Assembly: GCF_001592265.1 (NCBI RefSeq)
Contig: NZ_BCWP01000009.1
Coordinates: forward strand, 36,035 to 100,034
Source: Curvibacter delicatus NBRC 14919
GTDB taxonomy: Bacteria > Pseudomonadota > Gammaproteobacteria > Burkholderiales > Burkholderiaceae_C
DNA length: 64,000 nt
Direction of reading: 5' to 3'
Under the pieces are notes generated by a model that worked only from the letters and a program-made list of their open reading frames with translations, was not told the origin of the DNA and made no database searches. A program made the translations under genes and the position numbers. Positions within the stretch are counted from its first letter, which is position 1. Each line of letters starts with the position of its first letter. Positions 46,837 through 55,917 of this stretch are shown piece after piece.

Positions 46837-47166
46837 CTACATCATGCGCTTGGACGCCTCATGGTGGTGGTCCTGCAGGCGGTCCTTGTGCCGCACCACC
46901 TGGCGATCGAGCTTGTCGACCAGTTCGTCCACCGCCGCGTACAGGTCCTCATGGGAACTTTCCGCAAACAGGTCATTGCCTTTCACGTGGATATTGCATT
47001 CGGCGCGCTGCCGTCGTTCCTTCTCCTTTTGCTTTTCAACCGTCAACAGCACCTTGACATCGACAACCTGGTCAAAGTGCCGGGTAATTCGATCAAGCTT
47101 GGTCGTGACATAACTGCGCAGGGCAGGGGTGACTTCGAGGTGATGACCGCTGATCGTCAAGTTCAT
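46837..47166 (-). CDS. hpf: Ribosome hibernation-promoting factor (short HPF/YfiA)
   Basis: A 109-residue short-form [23 protein letters not shown], then [39 protein letters not shown] and [20 protein letters not shown] define the S30-binding domain. It binds the decoding centre and helps form inactive 100S dimers in stationary phase. The ATG follows AGGAGGCTACTC. In other betaproteobacteria rpoN stands just upstream of hpf; here it is replaced by about 500 bp without a gene. Confidence 0.95.
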   Translation of the reverse strand: MNLTISGHHLEVTPALRSYVTTKLDRITRHFDQVVDVKVLLTVEKQKEKERRQRAECNIHVKGNDLFAESSHEDLYAAVDELVDKLDRQVVRHKDRLQDHHHEASKRMM

Positions 47167-47680
47167 GAGTAGCCTCCTGTTGCTCTCGGGATTGAACAGT
47201 TGTCAGCAGGGCCAAGCCCGTCAACGACATCAGGCTTGCACGCTGCAGACGGTTTCACTATGCGCCGGGGTGGGGGGAAAAGCAATCCCCTTTTCTTGAG
47301 AAAAACAAGGTTTTTCCCTCTCTGAACACGTGCATTTCCCCCGTGTCGCCGAAGGACTTGCCAGCGACCCCGACATGCCGGCACAATGCTTGAGTTCGGT
47401 GCACTGCCGTCCTCCCTGGCGGCCCCGCTTCACACGCGCCCAGCCCCTTTTTCCCAGACACTCACCCACCCCGCTGAACTTGTTGCGCGCGCCTGACGTG
47501 GCGATCGTTTTTTCACCCAGGCAAGGCATTGCCGATGCGATAATCCGGCCATCGAAATTTCGGAGAACGCTCCTTGGAAACCTGCCCTAGTCGGTAGCTT
47601 TCAACTCCCTCATCCGCATCAGGGGTTGAAAGCGAAACCCCGAACCCCCGTCAGATGCAACACCACCGAGGGAGTGAGCC
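47167..47680. other. 514-bp gene-free gap between hpf and corA
   Basis: No coding potential recognised on either strand. It should hold the divergent promoters. Upstream of corA it contains a strong hairpin, annotated separately, and GATAAT-like text at 47539. rpoN, usually next to hpf, is not here. Confidence 0.6.
47597..47633 (+). promoter_or_regulatory. Strong hairpin in the corA leader
   Basis: GCTTTCAACTCCCT and AGGGGTTGAAAGC form about 13 pairs with one bulged T and a ten-base loop (CATCCGCATC), ending 47 bp before the corA ATG. No T-run follows, so it is not a classic terminator. It could be a leader element sensing magnesium or an mRNA stabiliser. No known magnesium riboswitch was recognised. 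Confidence 0.55.
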
Positions 47681-48667
47681 ATGCTCAACATCTTTACGCT
47701 TGCCAATGGCCGACTCTTCCAGGAAGAGATCGAGTCCCTGGAAGAACTCTCCAGATTCCAGCCGATCTGGGTGGACCTGGAGTCGCCCACCGTCGAGGAA
47801 AAACGCTGGGTCAAACAGTACTACGGCCTGTCCATTCCGGAAGACGCGATGGACGAGGACATCGAGGAATCCGCCCGCTTCTATGAAGAGGACAACGGCG
47901 AACTGCACATCCGCAGCGACTTCCTGGTGGCCGACGAGGACGAACCACGCACGGTGCGCGTGGCCTTCATCCTGAACCAGCACAACACCGAACTCAAGAG
48001 CCGCGGCGTGCTGTTTTCCATCCACGACGAGGATGTGCCGGTGTTCCGCCTGCTGCGCATGCGCGCACGCCGCGCCCCGGGCCTGATCGAGGACGCCAAG
48101 GAAGTGCTGCTCAAGCTGTTCGACGCCGATGCCGAGTACTCGGCCGACACGTTGGAAGGCATCTACGACCAGCTGGAAAAAGCCGGCCGGCAAGTGCTGT
48201 CGGGCGACGTGACCGACGCCCTGGCCGGCGAAGTGCTGGGCGCCATCGCGCGGCAGGAAGACCTGAACGGGCGCATCCGCCGCAACGTGATGGACACGCG
48301 CCGTGCTGTCAGCTTCATGATGCGCAGCAAGATGCTCAACGGCGAGCAGTTCGAGGAGGCGCGCCAGATCCTGCGCGACATCGACTCGCTCGACTCGCAC
48401 ACCGCCTTCCTGTTCGACAAGATCAACTTCCTGATGGACGCCACCGTCGGTTTCATCAACATCAACCAGAACAAGATCATCAAGATCTTCTCGGTGGCCA
48501 GCGTGGCACTGCTGCCGCCGACGCTGATCGCCAGCCTCTACGGCATGAACTTCCAGTACATGCCTGAGCTGTCGCAGAAATGGGGCTACCCCTATGCGTT
48601 GGCGCTGATGGTGGCCAGTGCACTGGTGCCGATGTGGTACTTCCGCAAGCGCGGCTGGTTGAAGTGA
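47681..48667 (+). CDS. corA: Magnesium/cobalt transporter CorA
   Basis: A 328-residue CorA channel. The long cytoplasmic N-terminal part leads to the selectivity motif YGMNFQYMPELSQKWGYPYA near residue 290, with membrane segments FSVASVALLPPTLIASLYGM and ALALMVASALVPMWYF and a basic end (RKRGWLK). It imports Mg(II) by gating on intracellular magnesium. The start follows GAGGGAGTGAGCC. A hairpin in the leader may control expression. After the stop a dispersed repeat leads to mtnN, convergent. Confidence 0.96.
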   Translation: MLNIFTLANGRLFQEEIESLEELSRFQPIWVDLESPTVEEKRWVKQYYGLSIPEDAMDEDIEESARFYEEDNGELHIRSDFLVADEDEPRTVRVAFILNQHNTELKSRGVLFSIHDEDVPVFRLLRMRARRAPGLIEDAKEVLLKLFDADAEYSADTLEGIYDQLEKAGRQVLSGDVTDALAGEVLGAIARQEDLNGRIRRNVMDTRRAVSFMMRSKMLNGEQFEEARQILRDIDSLDSHTAFLFDKINFLMDATVGFININQNKIIKIFSVASVALLPPTLIASLYGMNFQYMPELSQKWGYPYALALMVASALVPMWYFRKRGWLK

Positions 48668-48669
48668 AA

Positions 48670-48762
48670 CACCCCCGTTGACAGCTCACTGCGTGTAGCT
48701 GTCCTCCCCCCTCAAGGGGGCAACGCCCCTGGCCCGGCGAAGCCGGTTCCACGGCGTTTCCT
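48670..48762 (-). repeat. Dispersed repeat family B, copy 2
   Basis: On the minus strand it reads GGAAACGCCGTGGAACCGGC, TTCGCCGGGCCAGGGGCG, TTGCCCCCTTGAGGGGGG, closely matching copy 1 between holA and lptE. It fills the convergent corA-mtnN gap. Confidence 0.7.
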
Positions 48763-48795
48763 GGTTAAGACACACTCTCCGGCAAAGCTCACGGC

Positions 48796-49572
48796 TCAGC
48801 GAGCATCCGGCAACTGGCGCACGAACTCATCGATGATGGCCAGGGCGTAGCGGCTGGCCACCTCCGTCACAAACTTCGGGAAGTCGACGTGCGCGCTGTC
48901 GTCGGCGCGGTCGGAGATGGTGCGCATGGCGGCGAAGGGGATGCCGTAGTCGTGGCAGACCTGAGCCACGGCGGCGCCTTCCATTTCCACCGCCAGCGGT
49001 GGATGGCCAGCGTCCGACAGGTCGGCATGCAGCCGACGTGCCTCCTCGGCGGCGGAGACGAAGCGGTCGCCGCTGGCGATCAGGCCGTGGTGCACGGCCC
49101 GTTCGCTTCGCCCAGACTCAACGTCGAACTGGCCTTCCAGCCTCACCAATCCTGCGCGAGCCGCTCCTGAAAGCAGAGCAGACAGCGCGATGTCACAGGC
49201 AAAGCGTTCGCGGCCATAGAGCGGGATCTGGTAGCGCGGAAAGATCGGCGAGGCATCCATGTCGTGCTGCACGAACTCGGTCGCCACCACCACGTCGCCC
49301 ACCTGCACATCGGGACCGACGCCGCCGGCCACGCCGGTGAACACCAGGCGCTGTGCGCCGAAGGCTTCGATCAAGGTGGTGGCGGTGGTGGCTGCGGCCA
49401 CCTTGCCGATGCGCGACAGGGCCAGCACCACCGGCTGGCCATGCAGTTCGCCCTGCCAGAACTCACGCCCGGCGCGTGTGACGCACCGGGGCTGATGCAG
49501 CAGGTCCAGCAAGCCCTGCTGCTCCTCGGCCAGCGCGCTGAGGATGGCCGTGGTTTGTGACGGCACGGCCAT
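48796..49572 (-). CDS. mtnN: 5'-methylthioadenosine/S-adenosylhomocysteine nucleosidase-like protein
   Basis: A 258-residue nucleosidase. LVFTGVAGGVGPDVQVGDVV, the metal-free ribose-binding AVEMEGAAVAQVCHDYGIPF and AMRTISDRADDSAHVDF are the family marks, and the ISALAEEQQGLLD opening fits the Pfs/MTAN group. It cleaves adenine from MTA or SAH, recycling methionine and removing an inhibitor of methyltransferases. Slightly longer than E. coli MtnN because of an insertion around residues 130-150. It is followed 8 bp on by the acyl-CoA ligase gene on the same strand. Confidence 0.93.
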   Translation of the reverse strand: MAVPSQTTAILSALAEEQQGLLDLLHQPRCVTRAGREFWQGELHGQPVVLALSRIGKVAAATTATTLIEAFGAQRLVFTGVAGGVGPDVQVGDVVVATEFVQHDMDASPIFPRYQIPLYGRERFACDIALSALLSGAARAGLVRLEGQFDVESGRSERAVHHGLIASGDRFVSAAEEARRLHADLSDAGHPPLAVEMEGAAVAQVCHDYGIPFAAMRTISDRADDSAHVDFPKFVTEVASRYALAIIDEFVRQLPDAR

Positions 49573-49580
49573 GAACAGGT

Positions 49581-51257
49581 TTACTTGCTATCGCGCAGCT
49601 CGCGCCGCAGGATTTTGCCCACCGGCGTCTTGGGCAGCTCGGTGCGGAACTCGATGACCTTGGGCTGTTTGTAGCCCGTCAGGTTCTCGCGGCACCACGC
49701 ACGCACCGTCGCTTCATCCAGCGCCGGGTCCTTGCGCACGATCACCAGCTTGACCACCTCGCCCGATTGCGCATCGGGCACGCCGACACAGGCGCACTCC
49801 AGCACACCGTCCAGACGTGCCACCACGTCTTCAACCTCGTTCGGGTAGACGTTGAAACCGCTGACCAGGATCATGTCCTTCTTGCGGTCAACGATGCGAA
49901 CGAACCCCTTCTCGTCCATGACGCCGACGTCACCGGACTTGAACCAGCCGTCGGCCGTCATGACCTTGGCCGTTTCGTCCGGGCGCTGCCAGTAACCGGC
50001 CATCACCTGCGGACCCTTGATGGCGATCTCGCCGGCCTGGCCCAGCGGCACTTCGCGCCCGTCGTCGTCGATGATCTTCATCCAGGTGCCGGGCAAGGGC
50101 ACGCCGATGGTGCCGGTGAATTCGGTATTGGTGACCGGATTGCAGCTGGCCGACGGACTGGTCTCGGACAGGCCGTAGCCCTCGCAGATCGGGCAGCCGG
50201 TCTTCTCCAGCCACTTCTGCGCCACCGCACCTTGCACCGCCATGCCGCCACCCACCGACACCTTCAGGTGGCTCCAGTCCACCTTGTTGAAGTCGGGGTG
50301 GTTGGCCAGGCCGTTGAACAGGGTGTTGACCGCCGGGAAGCTGTGGAACACGTGCTTGGACAGCTCCTTCAGCACCGCCGGCAGATCGCGCGGGTTCGGG
50401 ATCAGGATCAGCTTGCCGCCGGTGCGCATGGACAGCATCATGCCGACCGTGAAAGCGAAGATGTGGTACAGCGGCAGCGCACACACGGTGGTGGCTTGCT
50501 CGCTGGCCGGCACCTTCTTCATCACCGGCGCATTCCAGGCCTCGGACTGCAGCACATTGGCAATCACGTTGCGATGCAGCAGCACGGCCCCCTTGGACAC
50601 ACCGGTGGTGCCACCGGTGTACTGCAGCACCGCCACATCATCGGGCGTGATGCCGGGCTGGCGCAGCGTGCCGCGCGCGCCCTGTGCCACCGCATCGTTG
50701 AAACGCACGGCACCGGGCAGGCTGTACTCCGGCACCATCTTCTTGACCTTGCGCACCACGTAGTTGACCAGGGCGCCCTTGAGTGCCCCGAGCCGGTCGC
50801 CCATGGCGCACAGCACCACATGCTGCACCGGCGTCGCGGCAAGGCACTTCTGCAGGGTACTGGCGAAGTTCTCGATGATGACGATCGCTTTCGAGCCGGA
50901 GTCCTTGAGCTGGTGTTCCAGTTCGCGTGCGGTGTACAGCGGATTGACGTTGACCACCACCAGACCGGCGCGCAGGATGGCGGCCACCACGATCGGGTAC
51001 TGCGGCACATTCGGCATCATGATGGCCACGCGATCACCCTTGACCAGGCCCAGGCCCTGCAGGTAGGCGGCAAAGGCACGGCTCAGGTCGTCCGTCTCGC
51101 CATAGGTCTGCTCCTTGCCCATGAAGCTGTAGGCCGGGCGGGCACCGTACTGGCGGAAGCTTTCTTCCATCAGCGCCACCAGCGAGGGGTAGGGTGAGGG
51201 GGGCAGGTCGGCCGGAACGCCTTCAGGGTAGCTCGTCAACCAGATGCGGTCGGTCAT
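49581..51257 (-). CDS. fadD: Long-chain fatty acid-CoA ligase
   Basis: A 558-residue AMP-binding acyl-CoA synthetase. P-loop VLQYTGGTTGVSKGAVLLHR near residue 215, the CEGYGLSETSPSASC block near 350, TADGWFKSGDVGVMDEKGF and the catalytic Lys region KTPVGKILRRELRDSK at the end are intact. The second ATG of MEMTD was chosen because AGGAG lies 8 bp before it, not 2. It activates fatty acids for beta-oxidation. Separated from pntB by a terminator, so it has its own promoter. Confidence 0.94.
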   Translation of the reverse strand: MTDRIWLTSYPEGVPADLPPSPYPSLVALMEESFRQYGARPAYSFMGKEQTYGETDDLSRAFAAYLQGLGLVKGDRVAIMMPNVPQYPIVVAAILRAGLVVVNVNPLYTARELEHQLKDSGSKAIVIIENFASTLQKCLAATPVQHVVLCAMGDRLGALKGALVNYVVRKVKKMVPEYSLPGAVRFNDAVAQGARGTLRQPGITPDDVAVLQYTGGTTGVSKGAVLLHRNVIANVLQSEAWNAPVMKKVPASEQATTVCALPLYHIFAFTVGMMLSMRTGGKLILIPNPRDLPAVLKELSKHVFHSFPAVNTLFNGLANHPDFNKVDWSHLKVSVGGGMAVQGAVAQKWLEKTGCPICEGYGLSETSPSASCNPVTNTEFTGTIGVPLPGTWMKIIDDDGREVPLGQAGEIAIKGPQVMAGYWQRPDETAKVMTADGWFKSGDVGVMDEKGFVRIVDRKKDMILVSGFNVYPNEVEDVVARLDGVLECACVGVPDAQSGEVVKLVIVRKDPALDEATVRAWCRENLTGYKQPKVIEFRTELPKTPVGKILRRELRDSK

Positions 51258-51291
51258 CTCCATGTCTCCTGTCTTGATCTGAATTTTTCGG

Positions 51292-51327
51292 GGCGAAAAA
51301 AAACCGTGCCGGGTATTTCGGCACGGT
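51292..51327 (-). terminator. Rho-independent terminator of pntAB
   Basis: On the minus strand ACCGTGCC-GAAATACCC-GGCACGGT followed by a run of eight T. It ends the pntAB transcript before fadD. Confidence 0.92.
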
Positions 51328-51361
51328 CGTGCTTTTTTCCCTGTTGCGGGATTATGCCTTG

Positions 51362-52774
51362 TCAGCTCTTGAGAACGGTCAAGACTTCGTCCAGCATCTT
51401 CTTGGCGTCGCCGAACAGCATGCGGTTGTTCTCCTTGTAGAACAAGGGGTTGTCCACACCGGCGTAGCCTGAGGCCATGGAGCGCTTCATGACGATGGAG
51501 GTCTTGGCCTTCCACACCTCCAGCACCGGCATGCCGGCGATCGGGCTAGCCGGGTCTTCCATGGCGCTGGGGTTCACGATGTCGTTGGCGCCGATGACCA
51601 TGGCCACGTCGGTGTCCGGGAAGTCGTCGTTGATCTCGTCCATTTCCATCACGATGTCATACGGCACCTTGGCCTCGGCCAGCAGCACGTTCATGTGGCC
51701 CGGCATGCGGCCGGCCACCGGGTGGATGCCGAAGCGCACGTTCACGCCCCTGTCGCGCAGGGTCTTGGTGATCTCGTACACCGTGTGCTGGGCCTGCGCC
51801 ACCGCCATGCCGTAACCCGGCACGATGATCACGTTCTTGGCTTCGCGCAGCAGTTCGGCGGTTTCCACCGCGCTCACCGCCACCACCTCGCCCTGCGGCT
51901 GGGCGGCTTCACCCGACTTGGCCGGCGCACCGCCGCCCGAGCCGAAACCACCGGCGATCACGCTGATGAAGTTGCGGTTCATCGCGTTGCACATGATGTA
52001 GGACAGGATGGCGCCGGAAGAGCCCACCAGCGCACCGGTCACGATCAGCAGGTCGTTGCTCAGCATGAAGCCGGTGGCCGCGGCGGCCCAGCCGGAATAG
52101 CTGTTGAGCATGGACACCACCACCGGCATGTCGGCGCCGCCGATGGCCATCACCATGTGAACGCCGAACAGCAGCGCAATGACCGTCATCACGACCAGCG
52201 GCGTCATGCCTTCGGCCACGGTGGGGGCGTGGATGAACTCGCGCCCGAACCAGATCACCACCAGCAAACCGGCCAGGTTCAGCCAATGGCGCGCCGGCAG
52301 CAACAGCGGCTTGCCGCCGATCTTGCCGTTGAGCTTGCCGAACGCGATGAGCGAGCCGGAGAAGGTGACCGCACCAATCAGGATGCCGACGTAGATCTCG
52401 ACTTCGTGGATGAGCTTTTCAGCCCCGGCCAGTTGCACCGAGGTGTCGACGTAGCTGGCGAAACCGACCAGGCAGGCCGCCAGACCGACCAGGCTGTGCA
52501 TCAGCGCGACCAGCTCGGGCATCTGCGTCATCTTCACCACTTTCGCGGCATACAGACCGACACTGCCGCCCACCAACAGCGCACCGATGATCCACGGAAT
52601 GCCGGCCGGGCTGACGCGCGGGCCGAACACCGTGGCCAGCACGGCCAGCGCCATGCCGATGATGCCGAACAGGTTGCCGCGGCGCGAGGTTTCCGGGTTG
52701 GACAGGCCACCCAGGCTCAGGATGAACAGGATGGCCGCACCGAGGTAGGCCACCGTCGCAAGACTTTGGGACAT
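51362..52774 (-). CDS. pntB: NAD(P) transhydrogenase subunit beta
   Basis: A 470-residue membrane subunit. Seven to eight membrane segments ([20 protein letters not shown] onward) are followed by the soluble NADP-binding domain: [20 protein letters not shown], then [20 protein letters not shown], and [20 protein letters not shown]. With PntA it uses the proton gradient to reduce NADP with NADH. Start at [17 protein letters not shown], 23 bp after pntA. A terminator follows. Confidence 0.97.
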   Translation of the reverse strand: MSQSLATVAYLGAAILFILSLGGLSNPETSRRGNLFGIIGMALAVLATVFGPRVSPAGIPWIIGALLVGGSVGLYAAKVVKMTQMPELVALMHSLVGLAACLVGFASYVDTSVQLAGAEKLIHEVEIYVGILIGAVTFSGSLIAFGKLNGKIGGKPLLLPARHWLNLAGLLVVIWFGREFIHAPTVAEGMTPLVVMTVIALLFGVHMVMAIGGADMPVVVSMLNSYSGWAAAATGFMLSNDLLIVTGALVGSSGAILSYIMCNAMNRNFISVIAGGFGSGGGAPAKSGEAAQPQGEVVAVSAVETAELLREAKNVIIVPGYGMAVAQAQHTVYEITKTLRDRGVNVRFGIHPVAGRMPGHMNVLLAEAKVPYDIVMEMDEINDDFPDTDVAMVIGANDIVNPSAMEDPASPIAGMPVLEVWKAKTSIVMKRSMASGYAGVDNPLFYKENNRMLFGDAKKMLDEVLTVLKS

Positions 52775-52797
52775 GATCGTCTTCCTTCTCTTTCTTC

Positions 52798-54405
52798 TTA
52801 TTTGCGGAACATGGCGAGCATGCGGCGGGTGACGGAGAAGCCACCGAACATGTTGACCGCCGTCAGCACGATGCCGGCAAACGCCAGCCAGCGGATCAGC
52901 TCATCCGGGCGGCCGCCTGCGCCAGCGTCCGGCGGCGCGATCTGGATCAGCGCGCCGATGGCGATGATGCTGGAGATGGCGTTGGTCACGCTCATCAGCG
53001 GCGTGTGCAGCGCCGGCGTGACGTTCCACACCACCATGTAGCCGATGAAGCAGGCCAGCACGAACACCGTGAAGTGGCCGAGGAAGGCCACCGGGGCATA
53101 AGCACCAATGAACCAGAAGGCCAGTGCCGCCACAGCGAAGAGGATGGCCAGCGTCTTGGCCGGCAGCGGTCCGCTGCTGCCATGGCCGTGGCCTGACTTC
53201 TTCTGGGCCACCGGCGCAGCAGCCGGCTTCGGCGCCGGCACTGCCGCGGGTTTCAGCGGCGGGGCCGGCCAGGTGATGTCGCCATTCTTCACGACGGTCA
53301 GGCCGCGGATGGCATCGTCTTCCATGTTGACGTTGGCAACACCGTCCTTGGCCTTGCACAGCTCCTCGGTGAGGCGCAGCAGGTTGGTGGCGTACAGGGT
53401 CGACGACTGCTTGGCCAGGCGCGAAGCCAGGTCGGTGTAGCCGACGATGGTCACACCGTGTTTCACCACGGCCTGGCCCGGCTCGGTCAGCTCGCAGTTG
53501 CCGCCCTGCTCGGCCGCCATGTCCACAATCACGCTGCCCGGTTTCATCGAACGCACCATCTCGGCGGTGATGAGCTTGGGTGCCGGTTTGCCCGGAATCA
53601 GCGCGGTGGTGATGATGATGTCGACTTCCTTGGCCTGCTGGGCGTACATGGCACGCTGCGCCTGCTGGAAACCCTCGGACATGACCTTGGCGTAACCGCC
53701 GCCGCCCGAGCCTTCTTCCTCGTAGTCAACCTTGACGAACTCGCCACCCAGCGAGACGACCTGGTCAGCCACCTCGGCACGGGTGTCGTTGGCACGCACG
53801 ATGGCGCCCAGGCCGGCAGCGGTACCGATGGCTGCCAGACCGGCCACACCGGCGCCGGCAATGAACACTTTGGCCGGCGGCACCTTGCCCGCGGCCGTGA
53901 TCTGGCCGTTGAAGAAACGACCGAAAGCATTGGCCGCCTCGATGACCGCGCGGTAGCCGCTGACGCCCGCCATGGAGGTCAACGCGTCCATCTTCTGGGC
54001 GCGGGAGAGTGTGCGCGGCAACGAATCGATGGCCAGCACCGTCGCTTTCCTGGCGGCCAGCTGCTGCATCAACTCCGGGTTCTGCGCCGGCCAGATGAAG
54101 CCAATCAGGGCACTGCCCTCACGCATCAGGGCCACTTCATCCATGCTGGGTGCGCGCACCTTGAACACGATGTCCGAGGTCGCCCACAACGCCGCCGCAC
54201 CGTTGACAATCTCGGCGCCTGCCGCGCGGTAGGCGTCGTCGCTGAAATTGGCAGCATCACCGGCGCCAGATTCAACGGCCACCTGGAAGCCGAGCTTGAT
54301 GAGTTTCTCCACCACGTCGGGGACCGTGGCGACACGTTTTTCACCCGGGAAGATCTCCCGCGGCACACCAATGCGTTGCGCCGGTTGAGCTGTGCCAGCT
54401 TGCAT
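52798..54405 (-). CDS. pntA: NAD(P) transhydrogenase subunit alpha, single-chain with basic His/Pro linker
   Basis: A 535-residue alpha subunit in one chain, as in E. coli (about 510). The NAD domain begins [20 protein letters not shown] and shows [20 protein letters not shown] near residue 180. Between it and the four C-terminal membrane segments lies an unusual linker of Pro/Ala and Lys/His ([20 protein letters not shown]). It works with pntB downstream as a proton-driven transhydrogenase. The upstream gap has an Ala/Pro-rich start and is divergent from the Nudix gene. Confidence 0.96.
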   Translation of the reverse strand: MQAGTAQPAQRIGVPREIFPGEKRVATVPDVVEKLIKLGFQVAVESGAGDAANFSDDAYRAAGAEIVNGAAALWATSDIVFKVRAPSMDEVALMREGSALIGFIWPAQNPELMQQLAARKATVLAIDSLPRTLSRAQKMDALTSMAGVSGYRAVIEAANAFGRFFNGQITAAGKVPPAKVFIAGAGVAGLAAIGTAAGLGAIVRANDTRAEVADQVVSLGGEFVKVDYEEEGSGGGGYAKVMSEGFQQAQRAMYAQQAKEVDIIITTALIPGKPAPKLITAEMVRSMKPGSVIVDMAAEQGGNCELTEPGQAVVKHGVTIVGYTDLASRLAKQSSTLYATNLLRLTEELCKAKDGVANVNMEDDAIRGLTVVKNGDITWPAPPLKPAAVPAPKPAAAPVAQKKSGHGHGSSGPLPAKTLAILFAVAALAFWFIGAYAPVAFLGHFTVFVLACFIGYMVVWNVTPALHTPLMSVTNAISSIIAIGALIQIAPPDAGAGGRPDELIRWLAFAGIVLTAVNMFGGFSVTRRMLAMFRK

Positions 54406-54554
54406 TCATCATCTCCTGACTATGATTTTCTTGATGGTCACGCGGCCTCACCCGGCAGGGCAGCCCGCACGCGACAACAAGCTTACCTGAGAATTACGAA
54501 GCTCCCAGGCATAAGCTCTATAACTATTTCGACGGCAATCCATAATCTTCATCT

Positions 54555-55049
54555 ATGAATATGCGTTGGAAACCCAGTGTCACCGTTGCCGCCATCATCG
54601 AACGCGATGGCCGCTTTCTGCTGGTGGAAGAAGAAACCACTGAGGGCCTGATGCTCAACAACCCGGCCGGCCATCTGGACCCGGGCGAATCACCCGTCGA
54701 GGGCTGCGCGCGCGAGGCGCTGGAAGAAACCACCCACCGCTTCACGCCTACGCATGTGCTGGGCATCTACCTGTCGCGCCTGCAGCGCCAGCGCCCGGGC
54801 GAAGAGATGGAGGACATCACCTACCTGCGCTTTGCCTTTGCCGGCACGCTGGGCGATGTGGTGCCCGGCGCGCAACTGGACACCGGCATCGTGCGCACGC
54901 TGTGGCTGACGCCGGACGAAATCCGCGCCAGCGCCGCACGCCACCGCAGCCCGCTGGTGCAGCGTTGCATGGAAGACCACCTGCGCGGCCAGCGCTACCC
55001 GCTGGACCTGGTCTACACCGACACCTCGGTGCAATTGCTACAAAAATAA
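54555..55049 (+). CDS. nudJ: Nudix hydrolase (NudJ-like)
   Basis: A 164-residue Nudix hydrolase. The Nudix box is GHLDPGESPVEGCAREALEE with TT where a Gly normally follows. The opening WKPSVTVAAIIERDGRFLLV and the end HRSPLVQRCMEDHLRGQRYP resemble NudJ, which removes phosphate from thiamine-precursor and other diphosphates. Its stop codon lies inside dispersed repeat A, which gives the last residues QLLQK. Convergent with the ModA-like gene. Confidence 0.88.
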   Translation: MNMRWKPSVTVAAIIERDGRFLLVEEETTEGLMLNNPAGHLDPGESPVEGCAREALEETTHRFTPTHVLGIYLSRLQRQRPGEEMEDITYLRFAFAGTLGDVVPGAQLDTGIVRTLWLTPDEIRASAARHRSPLVQRCMEDHLRGQRYPLDLVYTDTSVQLLQK

Positions 55050-55097
55050 GAGCTGTTTGCGCTTATTTGGCGTGGCCGAGATGCCTATTTGATACTT
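55036..55097 (+). repeat. Dispersed repeat family A, copy 4
   Basis: TGCTACAAAAATAAGAGCTG, TTTGCGCTTATTTGGCG, and a diverged box C GGCCGAGATGCCTATTTGAT-ACTT. It holds the stop codons of both convergent genes: TAA of the Nudix gene and TAG of the ModA-like gene. Confidence 0.65.
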
Positions 55098-55876
55098 GAA
55101 ACCGGCTCCAGCCCGGTGCTGCGCACGATGGACGCTGCCGCCGGCGACGCCAGGTAACGCACCAGATGCCGGGCCGCCTCGGGCGCCTTGGCTTGGGCCC
55201 CGATGCCGGCCGAGAAGAAGATGGTCTGCTGCACCTCGTCGGGCAGCGGGCCCACATAGTCCAGCTCGCTGAACGGCAGCAGTTCGCTGACCTGCTGGAA
55301 ACCGAGCTCGGCGTCGCCGCGTGCCACCACGGCGCCAACCCGTTCGCTGTAGATCTTCTTTGCCTTGTCCTTGAGTTGCTCCGCCACACCCAGGCGCGGA
55401 AACAGTTCGGTCGACAGGTAGGTGCCGCTGGCGCTGGCCGAATAGGCAATCGACTTGGCATTGAGCAGGGTCTGACGCAGGGCGTCCACCGTGCTGATGT
55501 CCGGCTTGGGCGTGCCCTTGCGCACCGACAGGCCGATGATGGAACGGCCCAGGTCGACCCGGCTGCCGGGCACCACGTGGCCTTGTTTCACCAGCGCCTC
55601 CAGCCCGGCATCGGACAGGATCAGGATGTCGAACTGCTCCCCACGCGCCAGCCGGCTCGGGATGGAATCGGGCGCATTGCCGATGGAGGCGCCATAGGAC
55701 GAGATCACCTTGTGCCCGCTGGCCTGCTCGTACAGCGGCACCAGCTGCTTGTAGGCGGCGGTGAAACCGCCCGAGCTGATGACCTTGATCTCGTCGGCCA
55801 ATGCCATGCCGGCGGCCAAGATCAGACCAACACCGACCAGCCAGGCCATGCGCAGCGTCTGCCATGTGAATTTCAT
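55085..55876 (-). CDS. ModA-like periplasmic solute-binding protein
   Basis: A 263-residue type II binding protein. Signal peptide WLVGVGLILAAGMALA-DE leads to IKVISSGGFTAAYKQLVPLY, then FDILILSDAGLEALVKQGHV and SASGTYLSTELFPRLGV near residue 145. This is the ModA-like (SBP_bac_11) fold seen in molybdate and other oxyanion binders. No permease or ATPase genes are adjacent; it follows a Bug gene by 41 bp on the same strand. Its stop codon lies in dispersed repeat A. Substrate unknown; molybdate residues cannot be confirmed by eye. Confidence 0.85.
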   Translation of the reverse strand: MKFTWQTLRMAWLVGVGLILAAGMALADEIKVISSGGFTAAYKQLVPLYEQASGHKVISSYGASIGNAPDSIPSRLARGEQFDILILSDAGLEALVKQGHVVPGSRVDLGRSIIGLSVRKGTPKPDISTVDALRQTLLNAKSIAYSASASGTYLSTELFPRLGVAEQLKDKAKKIYSERVGAVVARGDAELGFQQVSELLPFSELDYVGPLPDEVQQTIFFSAGIGAQAKAPEAARHLVRYLASPAAASIVRSTGLEPVSSIK

Positions 55877-55917
55877 CGAAGTCTCCTTGCGTCAGTGATC
55901 CGGTTGAGGCGGTCGCC

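Noticed and set aside
47230..47529. Possible 99-residue gene in the hpf-corA gap
   Set aside because: No ribosome site, no known domain and a biased composition.
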